DNA of 64,000 nt, from positions 62,001 to 126,000 of the forward strand of contig NZ_JAGGPU010000001.1 in assembly GCF_018613605.1 (NCBI RefSeq), written 5' to 3'. This stretch comes from Pedobacter sp. ISL-64. GTDB lineage: Bacteria; Bacteroidota; Bacteroidia; Sphingobacteriales; Sphingobacteriaceae. The notes under the pieces are model-generated. The model saw only the letters and a list, made by a program, of their open reading frames with translations, did not search any database and was not told where the DNA came from. The position numbers and the translations under genes are program-made. Of the stretch, positions 7,632 to 16,240 are shown piece by piece (positions within the stretch are counted from its first letter, which is position 1; each line of letters opens with the position of its first letter).

Positions 7632-9182
7632 TTATAATTTAATCTCTTCATCTTTTGCGGAGATGAAGTGAAACTCGGTTAAGTGATACGATGATTGTGC
7701 CTTAACTTTAATCCATTGGCCGTATTTAAAGAACCAGCGGCGTTGAAGGTTGAAAATGCCTTTTGTAATATAAGCTTCTATGTATGGGTGTACGCAAAGG
7801 GTTACACCTTTTTCATTCTGCTCTCTTAAAATATAATTAAGGTTGTTCTCAATATCATCCATTAAAACGATACTCGCTTTAATTTCTCCGGTCCCATCGC
7901 AGGCCGGACATTTTTCTACCGTAACAATATTCATTTCCGGACGAACACGTTGTCTGGTAATCTGTACCAAACCAAATTTGCTTGGAGGCAAAATAGTGTG
8001 TTTGGCTCTATCCAATAACATCAGCTCACGCAAATAATCGAATAGCATTTTACGGTTTGTTGGTTTGTGCATATCGATAAAATCGATTACCACAATACCG
8101 CCCATATCGCGCAAGCGCAATTGACGGGCAATTTCTTTGGCCGCCTCTTTGTTTACCTGTAAAGCATTCTCTTCTTGATTTTCTTTACTGGCAGTACGGT
8201 TTCCACTATTCACGTCTATAACGTGGAGTGCTTCAGTATGCTCTACAACAAGGTAAGCACCGCCTGGTAAGTTTACTGTTTTTCCGAAAGCGTTTTTAAT
8301 CTGCTTTTCTACACCAAAATGATCGAAGATAGGTTCTTTCTGTTTGTATAGTTTAACGATCTTTTCCATTTCGGGAGAGATGTCGTGAACATAAGAACGG
8401 ATATCATCGTACAGCTCTGGCGTACTCACGTAAACGTTTGTAAAATCAGGGTTCAGAATATCACGGATTAACGTTGATGATCTGTCCATTTCTCCCCAAA
8501 CTCTTTTTGAAGGTTCGGTAGATGGCATTTTTTTAATGAAATTTTCCCACTTAGCAATTAAATCTAAAAGATCTTTTTGCATTTCGGCAACTCCTCTGCC
8601 TTCAGAAACGGTTCTGATAATGACCCCAAAATTTTGAGGTTTAATACTTTCAATAATCTTTTTTAAACGATTACGTTCGGTATTACTTTTAATTTTTTTT
8701 GATACAGATATGGTATTGGAGAATGGCACCAGTACCACATACCTGCCGGCAATCGAAATGTCGGAACTTAAACGCGGTCCCTTTGTAGAAATTGGCTCTT
8801 TGGCAATTTGTACAGGTAGGAGCATGTTTTTACTGAGCACATCAGAAATTTTGCCAGCCTTGTTAATATCGGCTTCTAGCTTTAAATTATCTAATAATGT
8901 GCCTGTAACCGAGCCATTACGCTTGATCTTCGTTAGCTTAATTAAAGATTGCACCTGAGGGCCCAAATCAAAGTAATGCAAAAAAGCATCTTTTTCATAA
9001 CCAACATCCACGAAAGCGGCATTCAGGCCAGGCATAATTTTTTTAATGCGGCCTAAATAAATATCGCCTACAGCGTAGTTAATATTGATTTGTTCTTTGT
9101 GAAGCTCAACAAGTTGTTTGTCTTCAATCAACGCTATGGTAACTCCGGCAGGAGTCGAATTGATAATTAATTCTTTTACCAA
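7632..9182 (-). CDS. rng: Ribonuclease E/G family endoribonuclease
   Basis: A 516-residue RNase G-type enzyme that cleaves single-stranded RNA in rRNA maturation and mRNA decay. An S1 RNA-binding domain begins near residue 36 (VGDIYLGRIKKIMPGLNAAFVDVG). The DNase I-like catalytic domain shows both magnesium aspartates, D323 (ALHVIDVNSGNRT) and D367 (GGIVVIDFIDMHK). The zinc-link pair is C425 and C428 (KCPACDGTG). It lacks the long RNase E scaffold tail. The start is TTG at 9182, giving the family N-terminus MVKELIINSTPAGVTIALIE; no ATG is available. It ends the HU-TPR-small protein-rng series on the minus strand. Confidence 0.95.
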   Translation of the reverse strand: MVKELIINSTPAGVTIALIEDKQLVELHKEQININYAVGDIYLGRIKKIMPGLNAAFVDVGYEKDAFLHYFDLGPQVQSLIKLTKIKRNGSVTGTLLDNLKLEADINKAGKISDVLSKNMLLPVQIAKEPISTKGPRLSSDISIAGRYVVLVPFSNTISVSKKIKSNTERNRLKKIIESIKPQNFGVIIRTVSEGRGVAEMQKDLLDLIAKWENFIKKMPSTEPSKRVWGEMDRSSTLIRDILNPDFTNVYVSTPELYDDIRSYVHDISPEMEKIVKLYKQKEPIFDHFGVEKQIKNAFGKTVNLPGGAYLVVEHTEALHVIDVNSGNRTASKENQEENALQVNKEAAKEIARQLRLRDMGGIVVIDFIDMHKPTNRKMLFDYLRELMLLDRAKHTILPPSKFGLVQITRQRVRPEMNIVTVEKCPACDGTGEIKASIVLMDDIENNLNYILREQNEKGVTLCVHPYIEAYITKGIFNLQRRWFFKYGQWIKVKAQSSYHLTEFHFISAKDEEIKL

Positions 9183-9284
9183 CAGCTACAGATTTAAGGC
9201 TTTCGCCTATTAACAAATGGATAGTAAATAAAAACAGTGATGTAGCCAAAAAGATATACAATAAAAAAATCATATAAATTGTTT

Positions 9285-9312
9285 AAACCTCATAGTGTTT
9301 ACTATGAGGTTT
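9285..9312. repeat. 12-bp-arm hairpin between the small basic protein gene and rng
   Basis: AAACCTCATAGT, loop GTTT, ACTATGAGGTTT: arms are perfectly complementary. The minus strand could use it as a stop or processing site after the small gene. The outer AAACCTC/GAGGTTT matches the hairpin at 7333-7365. Confidence 0.65.
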
Positions 9313-9335
9313 AACTGGCTTTATCAAATAAGAAA

Positions 9336-9425
9336 CTATTTTTTCTTATGTCTGTTTTTTCTTAAACGTTTTTTACGTTTGTGGGTAGCCATTTTATGTC
9401 TCTTTCTTTTTTTACCGCTTGGCAT
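9336..9425 (-). CDS. 29-residue very basic protein, AURKAIP1/COX24-like
   Basis: The frame starts MPSGKKRKRHK and continues MATHKRKKRLRKNRHKKK to a TAG. More than half of the residues are Lys, Arg or His. This matches short Bacteroidota proteins annotated with the AURKAIP1/COX24 domain, whose mitochondrial relative (mS38) is a small-subunit ribosomal protein; bacterial ones are thought to bind the ribosome. It sits between a TPR gene and rng, close to HU, as in related genomes. Its length is below most gene-finder cut-offs. ATG at 9425, or at an internal ATG giving 18 residues. Ribosomal role is inference. Confidence 0.85.
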   Translation of the reverse strand: MPSGKKRKRHKMATHKRKKRLRKNRHKKK

Positions 9426-9461
9426 AGTTTTAAGTTTTAAATGTTTTTATTAATCTGTTAA

Positions 9462-10340
9462 TTAATTTTTATTCTTTAGTTCAGCCACCTTCTTATCAAT
9501 GAATGAAGATAAGGTTGGGTTAGCCGCTAATTTTTTGCTTGATAGGTAAGCATTTACTGCTTCTTTATTTCTGCCTAAATTTTCTAAAGCTGTTCCTAAA
9601 TAAAAATAGGCTTCAGGAGTTGGAGCAGCGGCAATTACGGTGTTAAAACGAGGAATTGCTTTATCAAACTGACCTGATTTTATGGAGAACAATCCTAAAT
9701 TCATATTGGCCTTTACATTTTTAGGTTCTTTAGCAACAACTTCTAACAACATTGCAATACCTTGCATTGGTGCGCCTAAGCCGTTTACTATCGTTACACC
9801 TAGGCCTGTTTTAGCTTCAATGTTTGTAGAGTCTTTCTCTAATGCGTTTTTGTAAGATACATTGGCTTTCTGCAATAAAGCAGGTTGCGCTATGCTATCT
9901 TGTGTGCTTTCAAAAGCTTTTATAAATTGATTACCGGCAGCTAACCACGATTTTGATGATGGTTCGCCTTCGGCTACAACTTCTAAATACAGTGCAGATG
10001 GCGTAATTTGCTCAACATCGTCCCATTTCTGAGCCAGTTGTTTAGCAAGTTCAATCTTCTCTGCGCCATTTGCGCCTTTGTAGCTGTTTTCTAAAGCTGT
10101 AATGTCTGTAGCCAAATTCTTATTGATTACATTCTTTGCAGCAGTAGACGAAGTTTCGAGGTTTAGTGCCGATGTAGTTGATGGAGAAGCTGCTCCGGCC
10201 ATTGGACCACTTGAAGGCATTTTTCCATTTTCTTCCGTTGGTTTAACCAAACCCTTAATGTCTCTTGTAAATAAGAATGCAACAAGCAATACAATCGCTC
10301 CAATAACTATGGTTTGTTTTGATCTGATGTTGCTATTCAT
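9462..10340 (-). CDS. Membrane-anchored tetratricopeptide repeat protein
   Basis: A 292-residue protein with one N-terminal membrane helix (TIVIGAIVLLVAFLFT, residues 10-25), a Pro/Ser/Gly-rich linker, then helical repeats. TPR-like pairs are clear towards the C-terminus (ALEKDSTNIEAKTGLG, VAKEPKNVKANMNLGLFSIKSGQFDKAI, APTPEAYFYLGTALENLGRNKEAVNAYL). It probably scaffolds a protein complex on the periplasmic side; its partner is unknown. It begins 9 nt after the HU stop, so the two are probably one transcript. Confidence 0.8.
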   Translation of the reverse strand: MNSNIRSKQTIVIGAIVLLVAFLFTRDIKGLVKPTEENGKMPSSGPMAGAASPSTTSALNLETSSTAAKNVINKNLATDITALENSYKGANGAEKIELAKQLAQKWDDVEQITPSALYLEVVAEGEPSSKSWLAAGNQFIKAFESTQDSIAQPALLQKANVSYKNALEKDSTNIEAKTGLGVTIVNGLGAPMQGIAMLLEVVAKEPKNVKANMNLGLFSIKSGQFDKAIPRFNTVIAAAPTPEAYFYLGTALENLGRNKEAVNAYLSSKKLAANPTLSSFIDKKVAELKNKN

Positions 10341-10349
10341 ATATAGGAC

Positions 10350-10652
10350 TTAGGCTTCTACGTTAATTTTTTTTGAATTGCTTTTTACTTTATCAACAAA
10401 TACTTTTGCTGGTTTAAAGCTAGGAACGAAGTGTTCTGGGATAATTATTGCAGTATTTTTTGAGATATTTCTCGCAGTTTTTTGCGCTCTCTTTTTAACA
10501 ACAAAGCTTCCGAAGCCTCTAACGTATACATTTTCACCGCCAATCATGCTGGTTTTGATAACCTTGAAAAATGCCTCAACTGTTTCCTGTACATCAACCT
10601 TCTCAATTCCGGTTTTTGTTGATATTTCTGAAATAATATCTGCCTTAGTCAT
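10350..10652 (-). CDS. HU family DNA-binding protein
   Basis: A 100-residue nucleoid protein of the HU/IHF family. The N-terminal helices (MTKADIISEISTKTGIEKVDVQETVEAFF) are followed by the beta-arm region with GGENVYVRGFGSFVVKKRA and the DNA-contacting arm containing IIPEHFVPSFKPAK. It dimerises and bends DNA. The IP in the arm is the intercalating proline of the family. It is the first gene of the minus-strand series towards rng, with a -7 box at 10706-10713 and mutY diverging from it. Confidence 0.93.
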   Translation of the reverse strand: MTKADIISEISTKTGIEKVDVQETVEAFFKVIKTSMIGGENVYVRGFGSFVVKKRAQKTARNISKNTAIIIPEHFVPSFKPAKVFVDKVKSNSKKINVEA

Positions 10653-10705
10653 ATTTTATTATTTATTATATATTATGTTTTAATATTACTACTGTTTTGG
10701 GGTTG

Positions 10706-10713
10706 CAAAAGTA
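10706..10713 (-). promoter_or_regulatory. Promoter -7 box for the HU gene
   Basis: TACTTTTG on the minus strand, an exact TAnnTTTG, 54 nt upstream of the HU start codon. No convincing -33 TTTG at the expected distance. Confidence 0.5.
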
Positions 10714-10821
10714 TTGCTTTTTAATGAGATAGGGAAATAAAAGATGATTTTTTTATCACTAGACTTATCAGGCAATTGCAAGTTTTTTTTTAATCGGATA
10801 AATAGACCGTAATTTGCGGTA

Positions 10822-11883
10822 ATGATATTTCAAAATGAACTCATCAATTGGTACCTGATAAACAAGAGAGATTTGCCCTGGAGGCATACCAATGATGCTT
10901 ATACCATCTGGTTATCAGAGGTTATATTACAACAAACACGAGTAGAACAAGGACTTCCGTACTTTAATAGGTTTTTAGAGAATTTTCCTACAGTTGCCGA
11001 TTTTGCCAGTGCTACCGAAGCCAAAGTTTTGAAGCTTTGGCAAGGATTGGGTTATTACTCGAGGGGTAGGAATATGCATGCAACCGCTCAAATTGTGGTG
11101 AAAGATTATCATGGAATCTTCCCAAATCTGCATGATGAACTCATAAAATTAAAAGGGATTGGTGAATATACAGCTGCTGCCATTTCCTCATTTTCGTCTG
11201 GAGAAGCACGGGCTGTGGTAGATGGAAATGTATTTCGGGTACTCTCCAGGTTCTATGGTTTAGCTACGCCAATAAATAGCCCGGCCGGCAAAAAAGAGTT
11301 TTATGCATTAGCAAATGATTTACTCTATAAAGAAGACCCTGCGCTATATAACCAGGCTATTATGGAGTTCGGAGCCATGCAATGCAAGCCAAAATCGCCC
11401 AATTGCAGCGTTTGCCCACTTAGTCAGGAGTGTTATGCTTTTAACCTTGGCCAGGTAAATATGCTACCGGTTAAAATTCGCAAAGCCGAACAAAAACACC
11501 GGCATATTAATTATTTTGTTTGTTTTGAAGATGAAAAAGTATTGATCAGGGAAAGACAAGCTGGGGATATATGGCAGCATTTATATGATTTCCCTAGCGT
11601 GGAAACTACAGAAGAATGCGAGTGGAGCGATTCATTGTTCATCGATCGGGTAAAATCTGTATTCGGAAACAACGCCGATTTTACATTTATAAGAGCCAAA
11701 AAGCACATATTAACTCACCAAATAATCCATGTACAATTTTTTGCATTAAAAAATTATATATTTAACTTTAATAAACAAAAGGAACTTAATTGGGTTTCTT
11801 TAAGTAAATTAGATGAGTTACCGCAGCCAAAAGTAATCCATGATTTTGTTCTGGAATATTTTTATAAGAACAAAATGGAGTAA
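10822..11883 (+). CDS. mutY: A/G-specific adenine DNA glycosylase
   Basis: A 353-residue enzyme that removes adenine mispaired with 8-oxoguanine. Seen: catalytic E33 (LSEVILQQTRVEQ), helix-hairpin-helix LKGIGEYTAAAI (110-121), catalytic D134 (VVDGNVFRV), and the 4Fe-4S ligands C188, C195, C198 and C204 in the standard Cx6Cx2Cx5C spacing. The C-terminal NUDIX-like domain that reads 8-oxoG is present (IWQHLYDFPSVE; KKHILTHQIIHVQFF). It diverges from the HU gene; ssb follows 56 nt downstream in the same direction. Confidence 0.95.
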   Translation: MIFQNELINWYLINKRDLPWRHTNDAYTIWLSEVILQQTRVEQGLPYFNRFLENFPTVADFASATEAKVLKLWQGLGYYSRGRNMHATAQIVVKDYHGIFPNLHDELIKLKGIGEYTAAAISSFSSGEARAVVDGNVFRVLSRFYGLATPINSPAGKKEFYALANDLLYKEDPALYNQAIMEFGAMQCKPKSPNCSVCPLSQECYAFNLGQVNMLPVKIRKAEQKHRHINYFVCFEDEKVLIRERQAGDIWQHLYDFPSVETTEECEWSDSLFIDRVKSVFGNNADFTFIRAKKHILTHQIIHVQFFALKNYIFNFNKQKELNWVSLSKLDELPQPKVIHDFVLEYFYKNKME

Positions 11884-11939
11884 CTAACCATCTTATTCGG
11901 TGCGCACTTAGAAAACGAAACAACTAACCAAAAATATTT

Positions 11940-12377
11940 ATGTCTGGGATTAACAAAGTTATTTTAGTAGGCCATTTAGGCAAAGACCCTGAAGTGCGAC
12001 ATTTAGATGGTGGCGTAACAGTAGCCAGTTTTCCATTAGCCACCTCGGAAACATACAACAAAGACGGTAAAAGAGTAGAACAAACGGAATGGCACAATAT
12101 TGTGTTATGGCGTGGCTTAGCAGAGGTTGCCTCCAAATACCTTCAGAAAGGCAAACTGGTTTACATAGAGGGCAAATTAAGAACAAGATCCTTTGAAGAC
12201 AAAGAAAAGGTTAAAAAATATGTAACAGAAATTGTGGCCGAAAATTTTACCATGTTAGGCAGAAAAAGTGATTTCGAGCAAAGTCCAACTACACCAACGC
12301 ATCAAAGTTCTGAAGCTAAAATTGAAGATGAATTTACAATTGGCCCATCAGATGAAAATGGAGATCTTCCGTTTTAA
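11940..12377 (+). CDS. ssb: Single-stranded DNA-binding protein
   Basis: A 145-residue SSB. The N-terminal OB fold (MSGINKVILVGHLGKDPEVR; TEWHNIVLWRGLAEVASKYLQKGKLVYIEG) is followed by a flexible linker and the acidic tail ending DLPF that recruits partner repair proteins. It is a normal length. It lies downstream of mutY, an arrangement common in Bacteroidota where gliding genes often follow; here a terminator closes the unit instead. Confidence 0.95.
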   Translation: MSGINKVILVGHLGKDPEVRHLDGGVTVASFPLATSETYNKDGKRVEQTEWHNIVLWRGLAEVASKYLQKGKLVYIEGKLRTRSFEDKEKVKKYVTEIVAENFTMLGRKSDFEQSPTTPTHQSSEAKIEDEFTIGPSDENGDLPF

Positions 12378-12395
12378 TTAAAGGTTAAAATGAAT

Positions 12396-12429
12396 AAAAA
12401 AAGCTACCTGATGAGAGGTAGCTTTTTTT
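12396..12429 (+). terminator. Intrinsic terminator of ssb
   Basis: AAAAAAGCTACCT-GATGAG-AGGTAGCTTTTTTT: a 12-bp stem with flanking A and T runs, 18 nt after the ssb stop. Confidence 0.9.
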
Positions 12430-12465
12430 ATGCGCTTTATATTTCGTAGCCTTAAAATAATGATA

Positions 12466-12501
12466 CAAAAAAACTCCTGCCAGTTTTGCCAGCAGGAGTT
12501 T
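12466..12501 (-). terminator. Intrinsic terminator of the DUF4270 gene
   Basis: On the minus strand AAACTCCTGC pairs with GCAGGAGTTT and runs into a T7 tract. A second perfect inverted repeat (12508-12519 with 12529-12540, arms CTACACTAAAAT) overlaps the gene's last codons and would form just before the terminator. Confidence 0.85.
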
Positions 12502-12521
12502 CTTATGCTACACTAAAATGG

Positions 12522-13949
12522 TTAATTAATTTTAGTGTAGTAAATATTTAACTTTATCTTATTAGCAGTTGCATCGCTGGCGCCTATAATCGACCTTTCT
12601 GCAGATGTAGCGGTAGATGTTCTCTGGAAATCAGTATAAGATGTAGGAGCTAGGAATGTGCCATAATCTTCAACGTTTTTATCAATCAAGCTTTGAACAT
12701 AACTGGTTACAATAAAAATATAACGTTTCTTTAACGAATCGAAATAACCACCAAAAAGTGCTGCGCCACCAGAAGCACTGCTTGAAAAGGTTGTATAATC
12801 AGGTATATCGGCTGGTTGATGTGCAATATCCCAACGATATAAAGAAAGCCGTTGAGCAGCATTAAAAGGATATGCTGGTGCATTTTCACCTATCTCTACA
12901 ACTAATTCTGCCTTATTGATAATTGCTTTCCCGTAAGTATCCTTAAAGCTTGTCAATGCTGGGAAGCTTAACTTGGTTTTTACACCGGCTAAACCTTGTA
13001 AATAGGTAACATTGTATGAAACAGAAGGATTTGGAGTTGTAATCTGCTCCTGTACAGGTGTACCTGTGTAATCGTGTTTAATATTAGCTGCTATACCAGA
13101 AACTATATTTGCAGTTTGTGCAGCATTCGTAACCATCTTTCCAATAGGGAAATTTACACTGGTGGTATCTATGCCGCTTGATGAGTTTGTTTTTTTCCAG
13201 ACCAGCTGTAGGTAAGAGTCAGTTCCCGAAAAATTAAAGAATGCAATCCCTCCAACACCTGTAGAAGATGTTTTATTGATCTGTGCATACAAACCTTTAA
13301 ACGATTCTATAAACTTAGCATCTGTTGCTGTTCCTGCAGTACCCAGATTAAGTATAGCGTTTTGTATAAATGCCTTGTTTAAAGGAATTCTGATCTGTGC
13401 AGGTACGGTTTTTAAAGTATCAGCTTTGCCTGGAACAATAACAGATATTTTCCTTTTGGTATTTGGTGCAAGTTTACCTGTAAAGTTTCCTAAAAGTGTG
13501 TTGTTAATCGCTTGTACATCAGAACTTTTATAAGTTGTAACTTTATTGGCTAACTGATAAACATCAATACTGTATTTAGAATTGGTGGTATCGCCATAAA
13601 ATTTGGTTAGTGTAGATGTTGTATCTAATTTTAATACCAAAACTGCAGAGTCTAATACCGGAGCAGTACCGAAATCTGTGTTAATGATAGGATAAACGGT
13701 CATTGCTAAAGCGGCTTCCGTCTTTCCAAAGGTAGGGTCTACCATGTATCCCAATGGATAACGGTTTAATCCGGCGGTGTTGGCAGCGTCTTCTTGTACA
13801 AGTTGAGATTTAACAGGAGATACCACCAGCGTTCCGGTAATTGCAGCGTTCGGATCTACATCTAAACCAACACCATCAGGGTTTTTGCACGATGCAAAAA
13901 GAAAAAGACCTATCAACAGGGTTAATAAGTCTTGTTTTGTAAATTTCAT
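12522..13949 (-). CDS. DUF4270 family lipoprotein
   Basis: A 475-residue exported protein with a lipobox ending at C21 (LFLFASC). It matches DUF4270 by its N-terminal NPDGVGLDVDP block, the YPLGYMVDPTFGKTEAAL block and a long beta-rich body with a C-terminal NKIKLNIYYTKI strand. The family is common in Bacteroidota; its function is not established, but it is predicted to sit in the outer membrane or cell surface. It lies 22 nt downstream of the glycogen synthase-like gene, and probably shares its transcript. Confidence 0.88.
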   Translation of the reverse strand: MKFTKQDLLTLLIGLFLFASCKNPDGVGLDVDPNAAITGTLVVSPVKSQLVQEDAANTAGLNRYPLGYMVDPTFGKTEAALAMTVYPIINTDFGTAPVLDSAVLVLKLDTTSTLTKFYGDTTNSKYSIDVYQLANKVTTYKSSDVQAINNTLLGNFTGKLAPNTKRKISVIVPGKADTLKTVPAQIRIPLNKAFIQNAILNLGTAGTATDAKFIESFKGLYAQINKTSSTGVGGIAFFNFSGTDSYLQLVWKKTNSSSGIDTTSVNFPIGKMVTNAAQTANIVSGIAANIKHDYTGTPVQEQITTPNPSVSYNVTYLQGLAGVKTKLSFPALTSFKDTYGKAIINKAELVVEIGENAPAYPFNAAQRLSLYRWDIAHQPADIPDYTTFSSSASGGAALFGGYFDSLKKRYIFIVTSYVQSLIDKNVEDYGTFLAPTSYTDFQRTSTATSAERSIIGASDATANKIKLNIYYTKIN

Positions 13950-13971
13950 ATTTAAAATAATAATACCTTAA

Positions 13972-14802
13972 TTAAGCAAGTGAAACCAGTTCGTCATTCG
14001 AAATTTCTTCATAAAAAGTATAGAAGTTTTCGAAATTCTCGGTTAAGTTAAAAGCTAATGTTGGCTTATTGGAATCTTTAACAAATTTTAACACATCTTT
14101 ATTTAGGTTTTCATCTGCTAAAACTACTGCATCAGCGTGTGTTATCGCACCAATGTGCATGCTGTCGCAATCAGATGGTAAGAATGCTTTCGTATCATCC
14201 TCAGTCATATTGGCCATTACTGCTTTATTCGCGAAATTAGCATTTAATTTCTCTGTAAAGCCATCCTCATAAACAGAATATACTACTTTAGAATTTTTAA
14301 AAGTAGGATCATTTTTATAAGTTGTTTTGATATAGGCAGGAACTAATGCACTCATCCAGCCATGACAGTGAACGATATCTGGTGCCCAACCTAATTTTTT
14401 AACGGTTTCCAATGCGCCTTTGCAAAAGAAAATTGTGCGTTCATCATTGTCGTCGAAGAATTTCCCGCTTGCATCTCTAAATACTTGTTTGCGTTGGAAA
14501 TATTCTTCATTGTCTAAGAAATAAACCTGCATGCGTGCAGCTGGGATGGAGGCTACTTTAATAATTAAAGGATTATCGTTGTCATCGATAATGATGTTCA
14601 TTCCTGATAAGCGGATTACTTCGTGTAAACGATTTCTTCTTTCGTTGATATTACCAAATTTAGGCATCAAGATGCGGATTTCGAATCCTTTTTCTTGCAT
14701 TGCTTGTGGTAATTGGCGCGTGATTTCAGAAATTTTAGTAAGCTCGAGGAAAGGCGACATCTCGTGTGTAACAATCAGCAGCTTCGTTTTTGCCATCTCC
14801 AT
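13972..14802 (-). CDS. Glycogen/starch synthase, N-terminal GT5 domain only
   Basis: A 276-residue protein equivalent to the N-terminal (acceptor) Rossmann half of glycogen synthase: LLIVTHEMSPFLELTKISEITRQLPQAM matches the GT5 start, and DIVHCHGWMSALVPAYIKTTY is its conserved helix. The usual KTGGL loop is replaced by ELTKIS, losing the ADP-glucose lysine. The C-terminal GT-B half with the nucleotide-binding site is absent: the frame ends normally, with no downstream remnant. This short form is known in Bacteroidota beside DUF4270 and panC. Whether it catalyses anything alone is doubtful; it may need a partner or be regulatory. Confidence 0.82.
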   Translation of the reverse strand: MEMAKTKLLIVTHEMSPFLELTKISEITRQLPQAMQEKGFEIRILMPKFGNINERRNRLHEVIRLSGMNIIIDDNDNPLIIKVASIPAARMQVYFLDNEEYFQRKQVFRDASGKFFDDNDERTIFFCKGALETVKKLGWAPDIVHCHGWMSALVPAYIKTTYKNDPTFKNSKVVYSVYEDGFTEKLNANFANKAVMANMTEDDTKAFLPSDCDSMHIGAITHADAVVLADENLNKDVLKFVKDSNKPTLAFNLTENFENFYTFYEEISNDELVSLA

Positions 14803-14843
14803 ATTCTAAGAAAATATTAAGTTAAATAAAAGATAATGAGCTG

Positions 14844-14851
14844 CAAAGGTA
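14844..14851 (-). promoter_or_regulatory. Promoter -7 box for the glycogen synthase-like gene
   Basis: TACCTTTG on the minus strand, an exact TAnnTTTG, 41 nt upstream of the start codon. Confidence 0.5.
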
Positions 14852-14936
14852 AGCATAATAATACTATTTATCAATATAGCAAGCATTTGTTTGGTTTCGT
14901 TTAGATTAATTTACACCTTTACGGCTTTAATTTAGT

Positions 14937-15791
14937 TTGTCCAAATTGGAAATATTTAAAACCAAAGCAGCACTTAAGGCATTTTTAAAACCCTTAAAAG
15001 CATCAGGTAAAAAAATAGCACTTGTGCCTACTATGGGTGCCTTGCACAATGGTCACATATCGTTGATAAAACTGGCCCAACAAAATGCCGATGTCATTAT
15101 CTGTAGCATATTTGTAAATCCAACACAGTTTACAGATCCCAAAGATTTAGAGAAATACCCACGCCCAATCGAACACGATTTAGCCATGCTGGCCGATGCT
15201 GGTTGTAACGGTGTATTTATGCCTAATGTAGATGAAATGTATCCTGCCGGGGCCGACGAGGCTTGGCACATTGATTTGGGTAATGCCGAATTTCTGTTGG
15301 AAGGCGAATTTAGAAAGGGCCACTATCAAGGTGTAACACAGATTGTAAAAAAATTGTTTGATGCCGTTGAGCCAGATGTAGCCATGTTCGGACAAAAAGA
15401 TTTCCAACAGGTATTAATGATCAAGAATATGCTGGCTTATTTTAAGCTGCCCATCACCATTATTACCTGTCCGATTATCCGCGAAGGCGATGGTTTAGCC
15501 ATGAGCAGCCGAAATATCCACTTATCCCCTGATGATCGCAAGCATTCGCTCGTGTTGAGTAAATCGCTACAGTTCGTTATCGATCATTTTAACGAATATT
15601 CTCTGTCGGAATTAGAAGATAAGGCCAAAACATTTTACCATAATATTGATGGTGTTGAACTGGATTATTTTACTATTGCCAATGGCGATACATTGGAACC
15701 AGCTAAATCAAAACATGAAAATAACCTGATTGCGCTGGTTGCCGCAAAAGTAGGTTCAACCAGGCTGATCGATAATATGATTATTAAGTAA
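14937..15791 (+). CDS. panC: Pantoate--beta-alanine ligase (pantothenate synthetase)
   Basis: A 284-residue ATP-dependent ligase joining pantoate and beta-alanine to give pantothenate. Motifs: VPTMGALHNGHISLI with the HxGH signature (H37, H40), FVNPTQF (59-65), LEGEFRKGHYQGV, MFGQKDFQQ (150-158), and the MSSRN loop (189-193). TTG at 14937 is the start: a TAA stop lies in frame 9 nt upstream and no ATG precedes the conserved region. It diverges from the glycogen synthase-like gene; panD follows, giving both steps to pantothenate. Confidence 0.95.
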   Translation: MSKLEIFKTKAALKAFLKPLKASGKKIALVPTMGALHNGHISLIKLAQQNADVIICSIFVNPTQFTDPKDLEKYPRPIEHDLAMLADAGCNGVFMPNVDEMYPAGADEAWHIDLGNAEFLLEGEFRKGHYQGVTQIVKKLFDAVEPDVAMFGQKDFQQVLMIKNMLAYFKLPITIITCPIIREGDGLAMSSRNIHLSPDDRKHSLVLSKSLQFVIDHFNEYSLSELEDKAKTFYHNIDGVELDYFTIANGDTLEPAKSKHENNLIALVAAKVGSTRLIDNMIIK

Positions 15792-15834
15792 AGTCACGAT
15801 GTGCGTATCAAGAATCAGAATTTACCGATTTGCG

Positions 15835-15870
15835 AAACTCCAAACTGATGACTGAAAACTCCAAACTGAT
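15835..15870 (+). repeat. Two exact 15-bp direct repeats in the panC-panD spacer
   Basis: AAACTCCAAACTGAT occurs at 15835-15849 and 15856-15870, a period of 21. Related CTTGGAG/CCAAACTC words fill the spacer after the acyl-CoA dehydrogenase gene (22125-22176). Confidence 0.6.
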
Positions 15871-15885
15871 TACTAACTTTGCCGA

Positions 15886-16236
15886 ATGGTTATCACAATA
15901 TTAAAATCGAAAATACACCGTGTTAGGGTAACACAAGCCGAATTGAACTATGTAGGCAGTATTACGATAGATGAAGATTTGATGGATGCAGCTAACATTA
16001 TCGCTAATGAAAAGGTGCAGATTGTAAATAATAATAATGGTGCACGTTTCGAAACTTATGTAATTAAAGGCGAACGCGGTACCGGAACCATCTGTTTAAA
16101 TGGCGCAACAGCCCGTTTGGCTCAGCTTGGCGACATTCTCATCATTATGTCTTACGGCTCATTACCAATAGAAGAAGCCAAAAAATACAATCCAATATTG
16201 GTTTTTCCTGACGATAACAACCACTTGCTAAAATAA
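15886..16236 (+). CDS. panD: Aspartate 1-decarboxylase
   Basis: A 116-residue pyruvoyl enzyme that makes beta-alanine from aspartate for PanC. The self-cleavage site is G24-S25 in NYVGSITID, where the serine becomes the pyruvoyl group. Also seen: K9/H11 region [34 protein letters not shown] block (here with GATARL), and [10 protein letters not shown]. The length is typical. It follows panC by 94 nt and stops 4 nt before the next gene, so panC-panD and that gene are probably co-transcribed. Confidence 0.95.
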   Translation: MVITILKSKIHRVRVTQAELNYVGSITIDEDLMDAANIIANEKVQIVNNNNGARFETYVIKGERGTGTICLNGATARLAQLGDILIIMSYGSLPIEEAKKYNPILVFPDDNNHLLK

Positions 16237-16240
16237 CCTT

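Noticed and set aside
12508..12540. Inverted repeat at the end of the DUF4270 gene as a separate terminator
   Set aside because: It overlaps the last codons and has no T tract; the hairpin at 12466-12501 fits much better.
15835..15870. Short direct repeats as insertion target duplication
   Set aside because: The copies are only 6 bp apart, leaving no room for an inserted element.
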